Of a stretch of 35,302 nt of DNA, positions 15,810-24,723 are shown one piece after another. The stretch comes from Gammaproteobacteria bacterium (GTDB taxonomy: Bacteria; Pseudomonadota; Gammaproteobacteria; Steroidobacterales; Steroidobacteraceae). A program made the position numbers and the translations under genes. Numbering within the stretch: position 1 is the first letter of the stretch; each line of letters starts with the position of its first letter. The DNA lies in NCBI GenBank assembly GCA_027307325.1, contig DAHUXE010000109.1, positions 1 to 35,302 on the forward strand. Reading direction: 5' to 3'. The notes under the pieces are model-generated. The model searched no databases and was not told the origin of the DNA. It saw only the letters and a list, made by a program, of their open reading frames with translations.

Positions 15810-16748
15810 TTACCTGGGCCGCAGCTCGCGCGGCAGGGTGAAGAACACCCGCTCCTCGCGCCCGATGACCTCATGGGCCAGCTGCCCGCCCCACTCCGCG
15901 AGGCGGGCGACCACCTGCTGCACCAGCAGCTCCGGAGCCGAGGCGCCGGCCGTCACGCCCACGGCCTGCTTGTCCGCAAACCACTCGGCGCGCAGGTCGC
16001 CGGGGCCGTCCACCAGATAGCCAGGGACGCCGGCGCGGTCGGCGAGCTCGCGCAGGCGGTTGGAGTTGGAGCTGGTGCGCGAGCCCACGACCAGCAGCAC
16101 GTCGCATTGCTCGAGCAGCTTCTTGACGGCGTCCTGGCGGTTCTGCGTGGCGTAGCAGATGTCCTCGTGGCGCGGCGTCGCCAGCGCGGGGAAGCGCGCC
16201 TTGAGCGCCGCGACGATCTCCGCGGTGTCATCGACCGAGAGTGTCGTCTGGGTGACGAGGGCGAGCTCGCGCCCGTCGCGCAAGGCGAGCGCTGCGACAT
16301 CCTCGAGGTCCTCCACGAGGTGGATGTGCCCGCCGAAGGCGGCATCGAACCGGCCCATGGTGCCTTCCACCTCCGGGTGCCCGGCGTGGCCGATGAGGAT
16401 CACATCGCGGCCCTCGCGCGCATAGCGCTGCACTTCCATGTGCACCTTGGTGACCAGCGGGCAAGTGGCGTTGAAGACCGTGAGGCGGCGGCCGTGCGCC
16501 TCCTGCTCGACCGCGCTCGAGACGCCGTGCGCCGAGAAGATCACCGTGCAGCCGGACGGCACCTCGGCCAGCTCGTCGACGAACACCGCCCCGAGCGCGC
16601 GCAGCCGCTCGACCACGTGGCGGTTGTGGACCACCTCGTGACGCACGTAGATCGGCGGACCAAAGAGCTCGAGCGCCCGCTCGACGATGTCGATGGCGCG
16701 GTCGACGCCGGCGCAGAAGCCGCGCGGGTTGGCAAGCAGCACCTGCAT
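15810..16748 (-). CDS. ispH: 4-hydroxy-3-methylbut-2-enyl diphosphate reductase
   Basis: Last enzyme of the MEP isoprenoid pathway, making IPP and DMAPP with a [4Fe-4S] cluster in the cytosol. It has 312 residues, close to the 316 of E. coli. All key residues are seen: cluster cysteines C12 (GFCAGV), C96 (NATCPLV) and C198 (DICYATQ), His41 and His74, and catalytic E126 in [16 protein letters not shown] lies in the substrate-binding site. The ATG overlaps the lspA stop by one base (TGATG). It is the last gene of the ribF operon; fkpB, which often sits between lspA and ispH, is absent. Confidence 0.98.
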   Translation of the reverse strand: MQVLLANPRGFCAGVDRAIDIVERALELFGPPIYVRHEVVHNRHVVERLRALGAVFVDELAEVPSGCTVIFSAHGVSSAVEQEAHGRRLTVFNATCPLVTKVHMEVQRYAREGRDVILIGHAGHPEVEGTMGRFDAAFGGHIHLVEDLEDVAALALRDGRELALVTQTTLSVDDTAEIVAALKARFPALATPRHEDICYATQNRQDAVKKLLEQCDVLLVVGSRTSSNSNRLRELADRAGVPGYLVDGPGDLRAEWFADKQAVGVTAGASAPELLVQQVVARLAEWGGQLAHEVIGREERVFFTLPRELRPR

Positions 16749-17263
16749 CAGCCGCTCCCGCCCTGGCCGCGGCGCGCCTCGCGCCAGGCATCGAGGAGCA
16801 GCAGGCCCGCGCCGATCGTGATGGCGGAGTCGGCGACGTTGAAGGCCGGGAAGTAATGCGGGCCCCAGTGGGCAAGGATGAAGTCGATCACATGGCCAAG
16901 CCGCAGGCGGTCGAGCATGTTGCCGAGCGCTCCGCCGACGATGAGCGCGAGCCCGCAGGCGATGAGCGCCTGGGTCGCGGCGGCGAGGCGCCGCAGCCAC
17001 AGGATGAGCGTCACGCTCACCCCGAGCGCCAGCGCCACGAACACCCAGCGCTGCCAGCCGGCAGCGTCATCCAGCATGCTGAAGGCTGCGCCCTTGTTGT
17101 AAGTCAGGATCACGTCGAGCACCGGCAGCAGCCGCACGCGCTCGAACAGGAAAAAGTGATGCACGATCCAGGTCTTGGACGCCTGGTCGGCCACGATCAC
17201 CGCCAGCGAGAGCGGCAGCCAGCGCCAGCCGCTCGCGGCGGCGGGAAGGGATGCGGCGCTCAT
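16748..17263 (-). CDS. lspA: Lipoprotein signal peptidase II
   Basis: Inner-membrane aspartyl protease that removes signal peptides from prolipoproteins, such as those predicted here at 3363 and 14474. It has 171 residues and four membrane helices. The early signature ADQASKTWI is present, and the two catalytic aspartates lie in GALGNMLDR and FNVADSAI. The mid-protein segment [10 protein letters not shown] is also conserved. The ATG overlaps the ileS stop by four bases (17260-17263), and its own stop overlaps the ispH start. Confidence 0.97.
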   Translation of the reverse strand: MSAASLPAAASGWRWLPLSLAVIVADQASKTWIVHHFFLFERVRLLPVLDVILTYNKGAAFSMLDDAAGWQRWVFVALALGVSVTLILWLRRLAAATQALIACGLALIVGGALGNMLDRLRLGHVIDFILAHWGPHYFPAFNVADSAITIGAGLLLLDAWREARRGQGGSG

Positions 17264-20076
17264 ACGTAGCGCCGCTCCTCGCCCGGCATTGCGAGGTTCA
17301 CGATACAGCGCCCGCAGAGCTCGGGATGGTGGCTGTGAGTCCCGACGTCCGGCCGCCGGTTCCAGCAGCGCACGCACTTGGGATCGGCGGTCGCCGCCAC
17401 GGTGAGCCATACGCCGGGGAGCTGGGCGGCCGCAACCGCACCTGCCGGTGGCGCCGCCACCTCGTGCACGCGCGCCTCGGAGGTGATGAGGAGGAAGCGC
17501 AGCTCGGGGCCGAGCGCCGCGAAGCGGCGCTGCTGCTCCGGGAGACAGTACACATCGATGCTGGCATCGAGCGGCGCGCCGATGGCGCCCGTGTCGCGCA
17601 GCTTCTCGAGCTCGCGCGTCACGTCCGTGCGCAGCTCGGTTAAGGCGTCCCAGTCGATGGCGGACGGCGGCACCTCGGGCGGCGCGTGCCAGGTGACGTG
17701 GAACACCGACTCGGCGCGCTCCCCCGGCAGATAACGCCACACCTCCTCCGCCGTGAACGACAGGATCGGCGCGAGCCAGCGCACCATGCATTCGGCGATG
17801 TGGAACATCGCGGTCTGCGCCGAGCGGCGCGCGCGGCCGTGGGCGGGCGTGGTGTACAGGCGGTCCTTGAGCACGTCGAGATAGAAGCCGCCGAGATCCA
17901 CGCTGCAGAAGTTGTGGACCTTCTGATAGATAAGATGGAAGGCATAGCGGCGGTAAGCCTCCAGAACCGTACTCTGCAGGGCGCGGGTGCGCGCGAGCGC
18001 CCACGCATCGAGCGCCACCAGCTCATCGAGCGGCAGCGCGTCCCGCAGTGGATCGAAGCCGTGGAGATTGCCGAGCAGGAAGCGCAGCGTGTTGCGCATG
18101 CGGCGGTAGGAGTCCGCCATGCGCTTCAGGATCTCGTCCGACACGCTCATCTCGTTGGCGTAATCGGTCGCGGAGACCCACAGCCGCAGCACGTCGGCGC
18201 CGAGGCTGTTCATGACGCGCTGCGGAGCGATCACGTTGCCGAGCGACTTCGACTGCTTGCGCCCCTTCTCGTCCACCGTGAAGCCGTGAGTCAGAACACC
18301 GCGGTACGGCGGGCGCGCGTACAGCGCCTCCGACATGAGCAGCGAGCTGTGGAACCAGCCGCGGTGCTGATCCGAGCCCTCGAGATACAGATCGACCGGG
18401 GCTGCGATCTCGGGGCGCTCGGCGCCGACGCACTCGAACGACAGGCCCGAGTCGGCCCAGACGTCCATGACGTCCGTCACTTTGTCGTAGCGCTCGGCGT
18501 CGGCCCCGAGGAGCTCGCTCGGTGCGAGCGCGAACCAGGCATCGATGCCGCCGCGCTCGACGCGCGCCGCGGCGGCCTCGATGAGCTCCTGGGTGCGCGG
18601 GTGCAGCTCGCCCGACTCCCGGTGGACGAAGAGCGGCAGCGGCACGCCCCAGGTGCGCTGACGCGAGATGCACCAGTCCGGGCGGCCCTCGATCATGCCG
18701 GTGATGCGCGGCTCGCCCCACGCCGGCGTCCACTCGACGCCCGGGATGTCGCGCAGCGTATGCTCGCGCAGCCCTGCCTGCTCCATGCTGATGAACCACT
18801 GCGGGGTCGCGCGGAAGATGACCGGGGTCTTGTGGCGCCAGCAGACGGGATAGCTGTGCAGGACCTGCTCTGCGCGCAGCAGCCGGCCGCGCTCGGCGAG
18901 CGCGGCGGTGATCACCGGGTTGGCCTCGTCCACCCTGAGCCCCGCCACGAGCGGCGTGTCGGGGAGAAAGCGCCCGTCGTTCCCCACCGGGTTCGTCACC
19001 GGCAGCCCGTAGCGCTGACCCGTGGCGAAATCCTCGTGGCCGTGCCCCGGCGCCGTGTGCACGGCTCCGGTGCCCGCATCGAGCGTCACGTGCTCGCCCA
19101 GCACCACCGGCACCCGCCGGTCCTGAAAGGGATGCTCGAGCTCGAGTCCCTCGAGGACGCGCCCCGACACCTCGGCGAGCACGCGTTCCACCCTCATGCC
19201 GTAACGCCGGAGGCACGCCTCGGCCAGCTCCGCGGCCAGGATCAGCCGGTGCCGCTCGCCGTCGCCGTCGGCCTCGACCAGCACGTAGCGGAGCTCGCCG
19301 TTCAGCGCCACCGCCTGGTTGGCCGGCAGCGTCCAGGGCGTCGTGGTCCAGATGACGACGTCGACGGGCGCGCTGCCGAGCTGCGCGAGCCCGAGCGCGA
19401 TGCGCCGCGCGAGGTCGGCGCTGTCGCTCACCCGGAAGGCGACGTCGATGGCCGGGGAGCTTCTCTCCTCATACTCGACTTCCGCCTCCGCGAGCGCCGA
19501 GCGGCAATCGATGCACCAGTGCACCGGCTTCACCCCCTTGTAGAGGTGGCCGTTTTCGATGATGCGGCCGAAGGCCCGCAGCTGCTGCGCCTCGTAGCGC
19601 GGCGCCATGGTCATGTAGGGATGGTCCCAGTCGCCGAGAACTCCGAGACGCTTGAAGTCGGCGCGCTGCAGGTCGATCTGCTCGGCGGCGTAGGCGCGGC
19701 AGGCGGCGCGAAACGCCTGCGCGTCGAGCTTCTGTCCCGGCCGCCCGTGCTTCTTCTCCACCTGCAGCTCGATCGGCAGTCCGTGACAATCCCAGCCGGG
19801 GATGTAGGGGGAGTCGAAGCCGTCGAGCGAGCGCGACTTGACGACGATGTCCTTGAGAATCTTGTTGACGGCATGGCCGATGTGGATCGCGCCGTTGGCG
19901 TAGGGCGGCCCGTCGTGCAGCACGAACCGCGGCCGGCCGCGTGCCAGCTCGCGCAGCCTTGCATAGGTGCCGCGCTCCTCCCAGGCACGCGCCATGGCGG
20001 GCTCTCGCTGGGCGAGGTCCGCCTTCATGGGGAACTCGGTCCGCGGCAGGTTGATCGTCTGCTTGTAATCCGCCAT
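17260..20076 (-). CDS. ileS: Isoleucyl-tRNA synthetase
   Basis: Charges tRNA-Ile. With the ATG at 20076 it has 938 residues, the same as the E. coli enzyme, and begins [11 protein letters not shown], aligning with the known N-terminus. GGGTGA precedes it by five bases. A GTG two codons earlier (20082) would overlap the ribF stop and cannot be excluded. The HIGH motif is in [10 protein letters not shown] (about residues 64-67), the KMSKS loop reads KQSKS (about 607-611), and the CP1 editing domain lies between them. The C-terminal zinc module shows C-x2-C ... C-x2-C ([10 protein letters not shown] ... LCGRC). It is a eubacterial type 1 enzyme. Confidence 0.98.
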   Translation of the reverse strand: MADYKQTINLPRTEFPMKADLAQREPAMARAWEERGTYARLRELARGRPRFVLHDGPPYANGAIHIGHAVNKILKDIVVKSRSLDGFDSPYIPGWDCHGLPIELQVEKKHGRPGQKLDAQAFRAACRAYAAEQIDLQRADFKRLGVLGDWDHPYMTMAPRYEAQQLRAFGRIIENGHLYKGVKPVHWCIDCRSALAEAEVEYEERSSPAIDVAFRVSDSADLARRIALGLAQLGSAPVDVVIWTTTPWTLPANQAVALNGELRYVLVEADGDGERHRLILAAELAEACLRRYGMRVERVLAEVSGRVLEGLELEHPFQDRRVPVVLGEHVTLDAGTGAVHTAPGHGHEDFATGQRYGLPVTNPVGNDGRFLPDTPLVAGLRVDEANPVITAALAERGRLLRAEQVLHSYPVCWRHKTPVIFRATPQWFISMEQAGLREHTLRDIPGVEWTPAWGEPRITGMIEGRPDWCISRQRTWGVPLPLFVHRESGELHPRTQELIEAAAARVERGGIDAWFALAPSELLGADAERYDKVTDVMDVWADSGLSFECVGAERPEIAAPVDLYLEGSDQHRGWFHSSLLMSEALYARPPYRGVLTHGFTVDEKGRKQSKSLGNVIAPQRVMNSLGADVLRLWVSATDYANEMSVSDEILKRMADSYRRMRNTLRFLLGNLHGFDPLRDALPLDELVALDAWALARTRALQSTVLEAYRRYAFHLIYQKVHNFCSVDLGGFYLDVLKDRLYTTPAHGRARRSAQTAMFHIAECMVRWLAPILSFTAEEVWRYLPGERAESVFHVTWHAPPEVPPSAIDWDALTELRTDVTRELEKLRDTGAIGAPLDASIDVYCLPEQQRRFAALGPELRFLLITSEARVHEVAAPPAGAVAAAQLPGVWLTVAATADPKCVRCWNRRPDVGTHSHHPELCGRCIVNLAMPGEERRYV

Positions 20077-20078
20077 GG

Positions 20079-21023
20079 TCACCCGTTCAGGAAATTGCCC
20101 GCGCCGCCGAGGATCGCCCGCGCGTCCGCGGCATCGCGCTCCATCTGCGCCGTAAGCGCCTCGAGGTCCGCAAAGCGCTGCTCCTCGCGCAGCTTCGCGG
20201 CGAACTCCACCTCGATCTCGCGCCCGTAGAGATCGCCGCTGAAATCGAACACGTGCGCCTCGAGCAGCGCCTCGCCGCCGCCGATCGTGGGGCGCGTGCC
20301 GAGGCTCGCGACCCCGGGCAGGGCTGCGCCCGCGACGCCGCGCACCTGCACCGCGAAGATGCCCGCGACCGGGGCACGGCGGCGCCCGAGCGCCAGGTTC
20401 GCGGTGGGGAATCCGAGATCCCGTCCCAACCGCTTGCCCGTGATCACCCGCCCGCGCATCGAGTACGGCCGGCCGAGCCAGCGGTGCGCTCGCGCGAAAT
20501 CCGCCGCCGCGAGCGCCTCGCGCACTCCGCTGCTCGAGACGCGCTCCCCGGCGAGCGTCACGGCGGGCACCACATCCACGGTGAAGCCCAGATGCTCCCC
20601 GGCGGCGGCGAGTGCCGCCGCGGTCGCCTCGCCTTTGCGGGCGAAGCGGAAATCATGCCCGACCACGACCACGCTCGGCCGCAGCCGCCGCACCAGGAGC
20701 TGCGCGAAGTCCTCAGCGGACAGGTTACGCAAAGCCTCGTCGAAGCGCAGCAGCCAGAGGTAGTCGAGACCCGTGCCGGAGAGGATCCGCCAGCGCTCGC
20801 GGAAGGTGGTGAGCCGCGCCGGCGGATCGGCGGGAGAGAGAAACTCCCGTGGCATCGGCTCGAAGGTCAGCAGGACCGCAGGCTGGCCTGAGCGCTGCGC
20901 GTGGCTCTTCAGCCGCGCGATGAGCGCCTGGTGCCCGAGGTGCAGGCCGTCGTAGGTGCCGATCGTCACGACGCAGCCGCCGTGGCGGCGCGGCAGACCA
21001 GAAAGTCCGCGAATGAGCCTCAT
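20079..21023 (-). CDS. ribF: Bifunctional riboflavin kinase / FAD synthetase
   Basis: Converts riboflavin to FMN and then FAD. It has 314 residues. The N-terminal nucleotidyltransferase domain shows [14 protein letters not shown] and later [10 protein letters not shown]. The C-terminal kinase domain begins near [20 protein letters not shown] with the PTAN motif that binds ATP and Mg. The ATG is the first start after an in-frame stop region, with GAGG three bases upstream, which is a short spacing. It is the first gene of the ribF-ileS-lspA-ispH operon, divergent from rpsT. No FMN riboswitch is visible in the 179-base intergenic region. Confidence 0.97.
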   Translation of the reverse strand: MRLIRGLSGLPRRHGGCVVTIGTYDGLHLGHQALIARLKSHAQRSGQPAVLLTFEPMPREFLSPADPPARLTTFRERWRILSGTGLDYLWLLRFDEALRNLSAEDFAQLLVRRLRPSVVVVGHDFRFARKGEATAAALAAAGEHLGFTVDVVPAVTLAGERVSSSGVREALAAADFARAHRWLGRPYSMRGRVITGKRLGRDLGFPTANLALGRRRAPVAGIFAVQVRGVAGAALPGVASLGTRPTIGGGEALLEAHVFDFSGDLYGREIEVEFAAKLREEQRFADLEALTAQMERDAADARAILGGAGNFLNG

Positions 21024-21068
21024 GAGCCTCTTAAGTCACTGAGACGGAAGGACTAAGTCAACCGGGCA

Positions 21069-21081
21069 CTGCCTGAGGCAG
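21069..21081. repeat. Short perfect inverted repeat in the ribF/rpsT intergenic region
   Basis: CTGCCT-G-AGGCAG is a 13-base palindrome midway between the divergent ribF and rpsT genes. It could be an operator, but no matching regulator is suggested by the sequence. Confidence 0.35.
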
Positions 21082-21130
21082 CCGTGGCCTAGTTTATGTG
21101 AAGCGCCCGTGCGAGTGAGGCCGGTATGCG

Positions 21131-21159
21131 TTGACAAGCCCCTGCCCGGTACGGAAACT
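21131..21159 (+). promoter_or_regulatory. Probable rpsT promoter
   Basis: A perfect -35 box TTGACA (21131-21136) is followed after 17 bases by GAAACT (21154-21159), a poor -10, and then a very GC-rich discriminator. A strong -35 with a GC discriminator fits growth-rate-controlled ribosomal-protein promoters. Transcription would begin near 21166. Confidence 0.55.
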
Positions 21160-21164
21160 AGCGG

Positions 21165-21180
21165 CCCCCGCCCCAGGGGG
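21165..21180 (+). other. GC hairpin in the rpsT leader
   Basis: CCCCC (21165-21169) and GGGGG (21176-21180) pair around a six-base loop at the very 5' end of the predicted rpsT mRNA. It may protect the 5' end or take part in S20 feedback; neither is shown. Confidence 0.4.
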
Positions 21181-21202
21181 ACGTACCGATAACGGAGATT
21201 GA

Positions 21203-21466
21203 GTGGCCAATACCAAGTCCGCCGAGAAGGCTGCCCGCCAGGCTGAGAAGCACCGCGCCCGCAACGTTGCCCTGCGCTCCCGAATGCGCACGGCGGTCCG
21301 CAAGGTGACCACAGCCATCGCCGCCGGGGACAAAGGGGCCGCCCAGAGTACTTATAAGGAAGCCGTCCCGGTCATCGATACGCTCGTCGGTAAGCAAATC
21401 ATCCACCGGAACAAGGCCGCCCGGCACAAGAGCCGGCTGTCGGCCCAAATCCGCGCGATGCAATGA
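21203..21466 (+). CDS. rpsT: 30S ribosomal protein S20
   Basis: An 87-residue, strongly basic helical protein that binds 16S rRNA. The N-terminus ANTKSAEKAARQAEKHRARN and the region TYKEAVPVIDTLVGKQIIHRNKAARHKSRL are diagnostic. It starts with GTG rather than ATG, with CGGAG five bases upstream. The E. coli gene likewise uses a non-ATG start (UUG), which keeps translation sensitive to feedback. It stands alone, divergent from ribF and convergent with obgE. The 59 bases between its stop and obgE's stop contain no T-run terminator. Confidence 0.97.
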   Translation: MANTKSAEKAARQAEKHRARNVALRSRMRTAVRKVTTAIAAGDKGAAQSTYKEAVPVIDTLVGKQIIHRNKAARHKSRLSAQIRAMQ

Positions 21467-21525
21467 GGCTGCGATGAACGCGAACGACAAGACCCGGATT
21501 CCGACCCCCGTCGTGCCGACGCCGC

Positions 21526-22602
21526 TCAAGTTGCGGCCTGCGGCTCGTCGGCAGTTCCTGCTGGAGATGATGCGCGCGCGCGTGCCGCGCGCGCGTCCGC
21601 CTCCAAAAGCCTCATAACCGCCTCGCATAGCTCCTTCGTTCCGGCCCCGGTCGCACCTGAGATCAGGAAGCGGGGGCCGCGGTAGCGCAGGGCGCGCACG
21701 ATGGCGCGCGCGCGCTGCTCCGCTTCCTCGTCCGGCAGCAGGTCGCGCTTGTTGAGCACCAGCCAGCGGGGCTTTCCCGCCAGCTCGCGGCTGAATTTCT
21801 TGAGCTCCGTCACGATCGCGCGCGCGTCGCGTACCGGATCGGCCGCAGGGTCCACGGGCGCAATGTCGACCAGATGCAGCAGCAGCCGCGTGCGCTGCAG
21901 GTGCCTCAGGAACCGGTGCCCGAGTCCGGCCCCCTCCGCCGCCCCTTCGATGAGACCGGGGATGTCGGCCATGACGAAGCTGCGGTGCTCGCCCACGGCC
22001 ACGACCCCGAGATTCGGGTGCAGCGTCGTAAAGGGATAGTCGGCCACCTTGGGCCGCGCCGCGGAGACCGCCCGGATCAGCGTGGACTTGCCGGCATTGG
22101 GGAGACCGAGAAGGCCGACATCCGCGATCACTTTGAGCTCGAGCTCGAGCGCGCGTTTCTCCCCCGGGAGTCCGGGGCCGAACTGCCGCGGTGAGCGGTT
22201 GGTGCTCGACTTGAAGCGCTGGTTTCCCCAGCCGCCCTTGCCGCCGCGTGCCACCAGGAGCTCCTCGCCGTCGCGCGTGAGATCCCCGAGCTGCTCGTGC
22301 GTGTCCGCATCGCGCACGACCGTGCCGACCGGCACCGGCACGTAGAGGTCCGCGCCGCCGCGCCCGGTGCAGTCGTTCGAGCTTCCCGGCTCGCCGTGCG
22401 TCGCCTTGAAGGTGCGCTCGATGCGAAAGTCGGCGAGCGTATTGATGCCGGTCGCCGCGCGCAGGTAGACGCTCCCGCCGTGGCCGCCGTCCCCGCCATC
22501 CGGCCCCCCGAAGGGCACGAATTTCTCGCGGCGGAAGCTGGTGCTGCCCCGCCCGCCGCTGCCGGCCTGCACCCGTGCCCGGGCCTCGTCGACGAACTTC
22601 AT
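21526..22602 (-). CDS. obgE: GTPase Obg (CgtA)
   Basis: Essential GTPase involved in 50S ribosome maturation and the ppGpp/stress response. It has 358 residues. The glycine-rich Obg fold occupies about residues 1-158 ([24 protein letters not shown] region). The G domain follows with G1 [10 protein letters not shown]2/G3 region [11 protein letters not shown] and [17 protein letters not shown]4 NKRD and G5 SGATG. The C-terminal tail is short, Ala/Arg-rich, and lacks the long acidic extension of some homologues. The ATG lies five bases after the hipA stop, so it is probably co-transcribed with hipBA, not with rplU-rpmA. Confidence 0.97.
   Translation of the reverse strand: MKFVDEARARVQAGSGGRGSTSFRREKFVPFGGPDGGDGGHGGSVYLRAATGINTLADFRIERTFKATHGEPGSSNDCTGRGGADLYVPVPVGTVVRDADTHEQLGDLTRDGEELLVARGGKGGWGNQRFKSSTNRSPRQFGPGLPGEKRALELELKVIADVGLLGLPNAGKSTLIRAVSAARPKVADYPFTTLHPNLGVVAVGEHRSFVMADIPGLIEGAAEGAGLGHRFLRHLQRTRLLLHLVDIAPVDPAADPVRDARAIVTELKKFSRELAGKPRWLVLNKRDLLPDEEAEQRARAIVRALRYRGPRFLISGATGAGTKELCEAVMRLLEADARAARARASSPAGTADEPQAAT
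21573..21595. repeat. CG-alternating inverted repeat in the 3' end of obgE
   Basis: Two ten-base runs of alternating CG flank a three-base spacer, giving a perfect ten-base-pair hairpin with Z-DNA potential. It encodes part of the Ala/Arg-rich tail of Obg. No T-run follows, so it is not an intrinsic terminator. Confidence 0.7.
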
Positions 22603-22607
22603 TTAGC

Positions 22608-23921
22608 TCACCCGCGCCGAAAGGGGCTCGTTCTGCGTGATCGGGCCGGTGCGGACGCGAAGCGGGCGGGCGTAAAGCCGGTACGCTGCGCGAGCAGGGC
22701 TTCGCCGTCGATACGCTCCGCCAGGCTCCCGATGTCACGCGCCGAAACGCCGGCCTGCCGGAAGTGCTCCTGCCAGCCGTTCACGGCGTCGATGACTGCG
22801 GCAACCTCGGTAGCAGCCTCCCCGGGCCGCAGGCCAAACGCTTCGCATTGCGACATCGCGTTCTCCAGCGTCGAGTCGCGGCCCTGGGCGCCACAGATGA
22901 ACTCCTGATAGCCCTGCCCCGAGCTCGTCGGCACGACGTCGTAAGCCGGCGCCAGCTTCAGGCGCCCGTTCCCGAAGGGGTTCACGACCAGGAGCGAATG
23001 GTTCTTCTCATGGTCGTCGGTGTTGTCGATCAGGATGTTGAACACCATGCGGCGAAAGAGCTCGCGCGCGTCGCGCTGGCTGGTGTCGTCCTGGGTAATG
23101 CCGATGCGGCGCAGAATCCGGGCGAGCTCGGGATAGCCCATCTCCGGCTCCGTTCCGGAAGCCGTGGCCGCACGGATGGCGGTGCCTGCCGAGATGCTGT
23201 GAATCCGCCGGCCGTGCTCGCGGTCGAAGCGCCGCACGGCGATCGCGCTCGCGCCGGCGAGGTGAATGAGCCGCGTCTCGGCAACGGTGATCCCCGCTCC
23301 TCTGGCGAGCGTCATCGTCGCGTGCTCGACGAGCGGCGTGTCGAGGTGCTCGCCGTTGAAGAACTTGATGACCCACTGCTCGCCGCCGACCTCGATGAGC
23401 GCCTTCGGCTTCGCGCCGCCCAGGCTCCCTCCGGCGCGCACGAGCTTTGCCTCCAGGTCGCTGATCGGCTCCGCGGCCTCGATCTTGGCGATCACCTCGC
23501 TCAAGTGCTGCGCCTCCGCCAGCCGTGGAAGCGGCCCACCGGCACGCGGACGGTACGCAGCAGACGAGGTGGAGACACCGAGCGCGCCGAATCGGTCGTC
23601 GCCGGCGTAGTAGAGGTACTCCATGAGGGAGACACGCTGTGGCCTGTCCAGGACCCGGATGACCTTCTCACCCCACCGATCCGGTCGCGCATCATCGACC
23701 GCACCAACTGCGCGTTGCACGTCAGCGGCCAGGCGGCCCGGAGGCAGGTGCTCGGTGTCGACGAGCGGCAGGTCCTCGCTCAGCGCAAACCCCGCGACCA
23801 ACCACTCCCCGCCGTAGCGCAAGGAAACGCCCTTGCCGGCGGCGACCAGCCGCAGCGCGCCGATGTAGCGCGGCGAGGCCGGGTCTCCCAGATACCAGAG
23901 GTGCAGGTCTTCGAGGCGCAT
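22608..23921 (-). CDS. hipA: HipA-family serine/threonine kinase toxin
   Basis: A 437-residue toxin of a type II toxin-antitoxin pair; family members phosphorylate targets such as glutamyl-tRNA synthetase, raising ppGpp and causing persistence. The N-terminal HipA domain starts at MRLEDLHLWYLG. GGSLGGAKPKALIE near residue 165 matches the flexible serine-containing loop. The catalytic Asp-x-His-x-x-Asn reads DDHEKN with the first Asp at about residue 302, and the metal-binding Asp is in PAYDVV (about residue 328). The kinase site is thus intact. It starts two bases after the hipB stop and ends five bases before obgE. The divergence from E. coli HipA is large, so targets are unknown. Confidence 0.92.
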   Translation of the reverse strand: MRLEDLHLWYLGDPASPRYIGALRLVAAGKGVSLRYGGEWLVAGFALSEDLPLVDTEHLPPGRLAADVQRAVGAVDDARPDRWGEKVIRVLDRPQRVSLMEYLYYAGDDRFGALGVSTSSAAYRPRAGGPLPRLAEAQHLSEVIAKIEAAEPISDLEAKLVRAGGSLGGAKPKALIEVGGEQWVIKFFNGEHLDTPLVEHATMTLARGAGITVAETRLIHLAGASAIAVRRFDREHGRRIHSISAGTAIRAATASGTEPEMGYPELARILRRIGITQDDTSQRDARELFRRMVFNILIDNTDDHEKNHSLLVVNPFGNGRLKLAPAYDVVPTSSGQGYQEFICGAQGRDSTLENAMSQCEAFGLRPGEAATEVAAVIDAVNGWQEHFRQAGVSARDIGSLAERIDGEALLAQRTGFTPARFASAPARSRRTSPFRRG

Positions 23922-23923
23922 CT

Positions 23924-24286
23924 TCAGGGCTTCGCGCGCTGCGCGCGCGCTTCGGCCGAGGCTCTGGCGCGTGCACGCCCGAGCTCGGTAGCTGCACGGA
24001 CGTCCATCTCGATGGCGCCCCGATCGTATTCGGGCGCCGCGAGGCTCTGCAGCTCGCCGTCGCGCTGGATGAGCCATAGCGCGGTCGCCACGATGCCGAT
24101 GCCCACGGACGGATCCCCGGCTTCCAGTCGCTGCAGCGTGGCCACGGAGACCCCCAGGCGCACCGCCCACGACCGCAACGATTCCTTGCGGCGCAAGCGG
24201 GACACGGCGAGGTCGGCACCCAGCTTCTCCAGGGCAGCAGCGGTACTGGGCGGGAGCTGTGTGAGGGCACGTGCAGTCTTAGGCAT
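23924..24286 (-). CDS. hipB: HipB-like XRE-family antitoxin
   Basis: A 120-residue DNA-binding antitoxin. A helix-turn-helix occupies about residues 22-75, including RRKESLRSWAVRLGVSVATLQRLEAG, followed by a segment IVATALWLIQRDGELQSLA and a charged Ala/Arg tail that may contact HipA. I chose ATG 24286 since it lies just after the promoter; a TTG nine codons earlier (24313) lies in the -10/-35 spacer and is rejected. It should repress its own promoter through the palindrome that overlaps its start codon. The gene precedes hipA by two bases, the standard antitoxin-toxin order. Confidence 0.88.
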   Translation of the reverse strand: MPKTARALTQLPPSTAAALEKLGADLAVSRLRRKESLRSWAVRLGVSVATLQRLEAGDPSVGIGIVATALWLIQRDGELQSLAAPEYDRGAIEMDVRAATELGRARARASAEARAQRAKP

Positions 24287-24322
24287 ACTCGTAGAGTATA
24301 ACAAAACTGCCAATATTGTAAA
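24285..24322 (-). promoter_or_regulatory. hipBA(-obgE) promoter with operator over -10 and start codon
   Basis: On the minus strand, -35 TTTACA (complement of 24317-24322) and -10 TATACT (24295-24300) are 16 bases apart, each one mismatch from consensus. A perfect inverted repeat ATACTC-GTA-GAGTAT (plus-strand 24285-24299) covers the -10 box and the first two bases of the ATG, as expected for a HipB operator. Transcription would start only one to three bases before the ATG, so the mRNA is nearly leaderless and no ribosome-binding site is seen. The area is markedly AT-rich against its surroundings. Confidence 0.8.
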
Positions 24323-24380
24323 TATCTATAAGTACATCACCGGCTGTAACCGCAACCGCAGTCCCGCCGCAAGCCCGCAA

Positions 24381-24408
24381 ACAAAAACCCCGGCGATTCA
24401 GGCCGGGG
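24381..24408 (-). terminator. Intrinsic terminator after rpmA
   Basis: CCCCGGC (24388-24394) and GCCGGGG (24402-24408) form a perfect seven-base stem with a seven-base loop. On the minus strand it is followed by TTTTTGT (complement of 24381-24387). It lies 42 bases after the rpmA stop and before the hipBA promoter, so the rplU-rpmA transcript should largely end here. Confidence 0.88.
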
Positions 24409-24450
24409 CTTTGCTCGCACGAGTGGCCCTCGGGGCCTTCGAGCGCTGGG

Positions 24451-24720
24451 TCAGGCTTTCTCCGGCTCGGGCAACACGCTCACGTACATTCGCCGCTCGG
24501 CGCCCTTCTTCTGGAACTGCACCTTGCCGGTCACCTTCGCGAACAGGGTGTGGTCGGTGCCGACCCCGACGTTCGAGCCCGGGCGCACCGGCGTGCCGCG
24601 CTGGCGCACGATGATGTTGCCGGCCAGCACGTGCTCGCCGCCGAAGCGCTTCACTCCCAGCCGTTTGGAGTGGGAATCGCGCCCGTTCTTGGTGCTGCCG
24701 CCTGCCTTCTTGTGTGCCAT
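24451..24720 (-). CDS. rpmA: 50S ribosomal protein L27
   Basis: An 89-residue basic protein whose N-terminus reaches the peptidyl-transferase centre. It begins [20 protein letters not shown] and contains [22 protein letters not shown], both invariant in L27. There is no N-terminal propeptide as in Firmicutes. It starts three bases after the rplU stop and is the last gene before the terminator at 24381-24408. Confidence 0.98.
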   Translation of the reverse strand: MAHKKAGGSTKNGRDSHSKRLGVKRFGGEHVLAGNIIVRQRGTPVRPGSNVGVGTDHTLFAKVTGKVQFQKKGAERRMYVSVLPEPEKA

Positions 24721-24723
24721 GCC

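Noticed and set aside
17686-20229. Long open frame on the plus strand (847 codons) opposite ileS and ribF
   Set aside because: Antisense shadow of ileS: it lacks any family motif and overlaps two well-supported essential genes.
21024-21202. FMN riboswitch before ribF
   Set aside because: The 179-base region shows no RFN-like conserved segments; only a 13-base palindrome and the rpsT promoter are seen.
21474-21617. A 47-codon frame after rpsT with a GAGG-like ribosome-binding site
   Set aside because: It overlaps the 3' end of obgE on the other strand, is Pro/Arg-rich, and has no recognisable features; the evidence is too thin for a gene call.
24287-24313. Upstream TTG start for hipB at 24313
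   Set aside because: It lies in the spacer between the proposed -35 and -10 boxes, so it would not be transcribed from that promoter.
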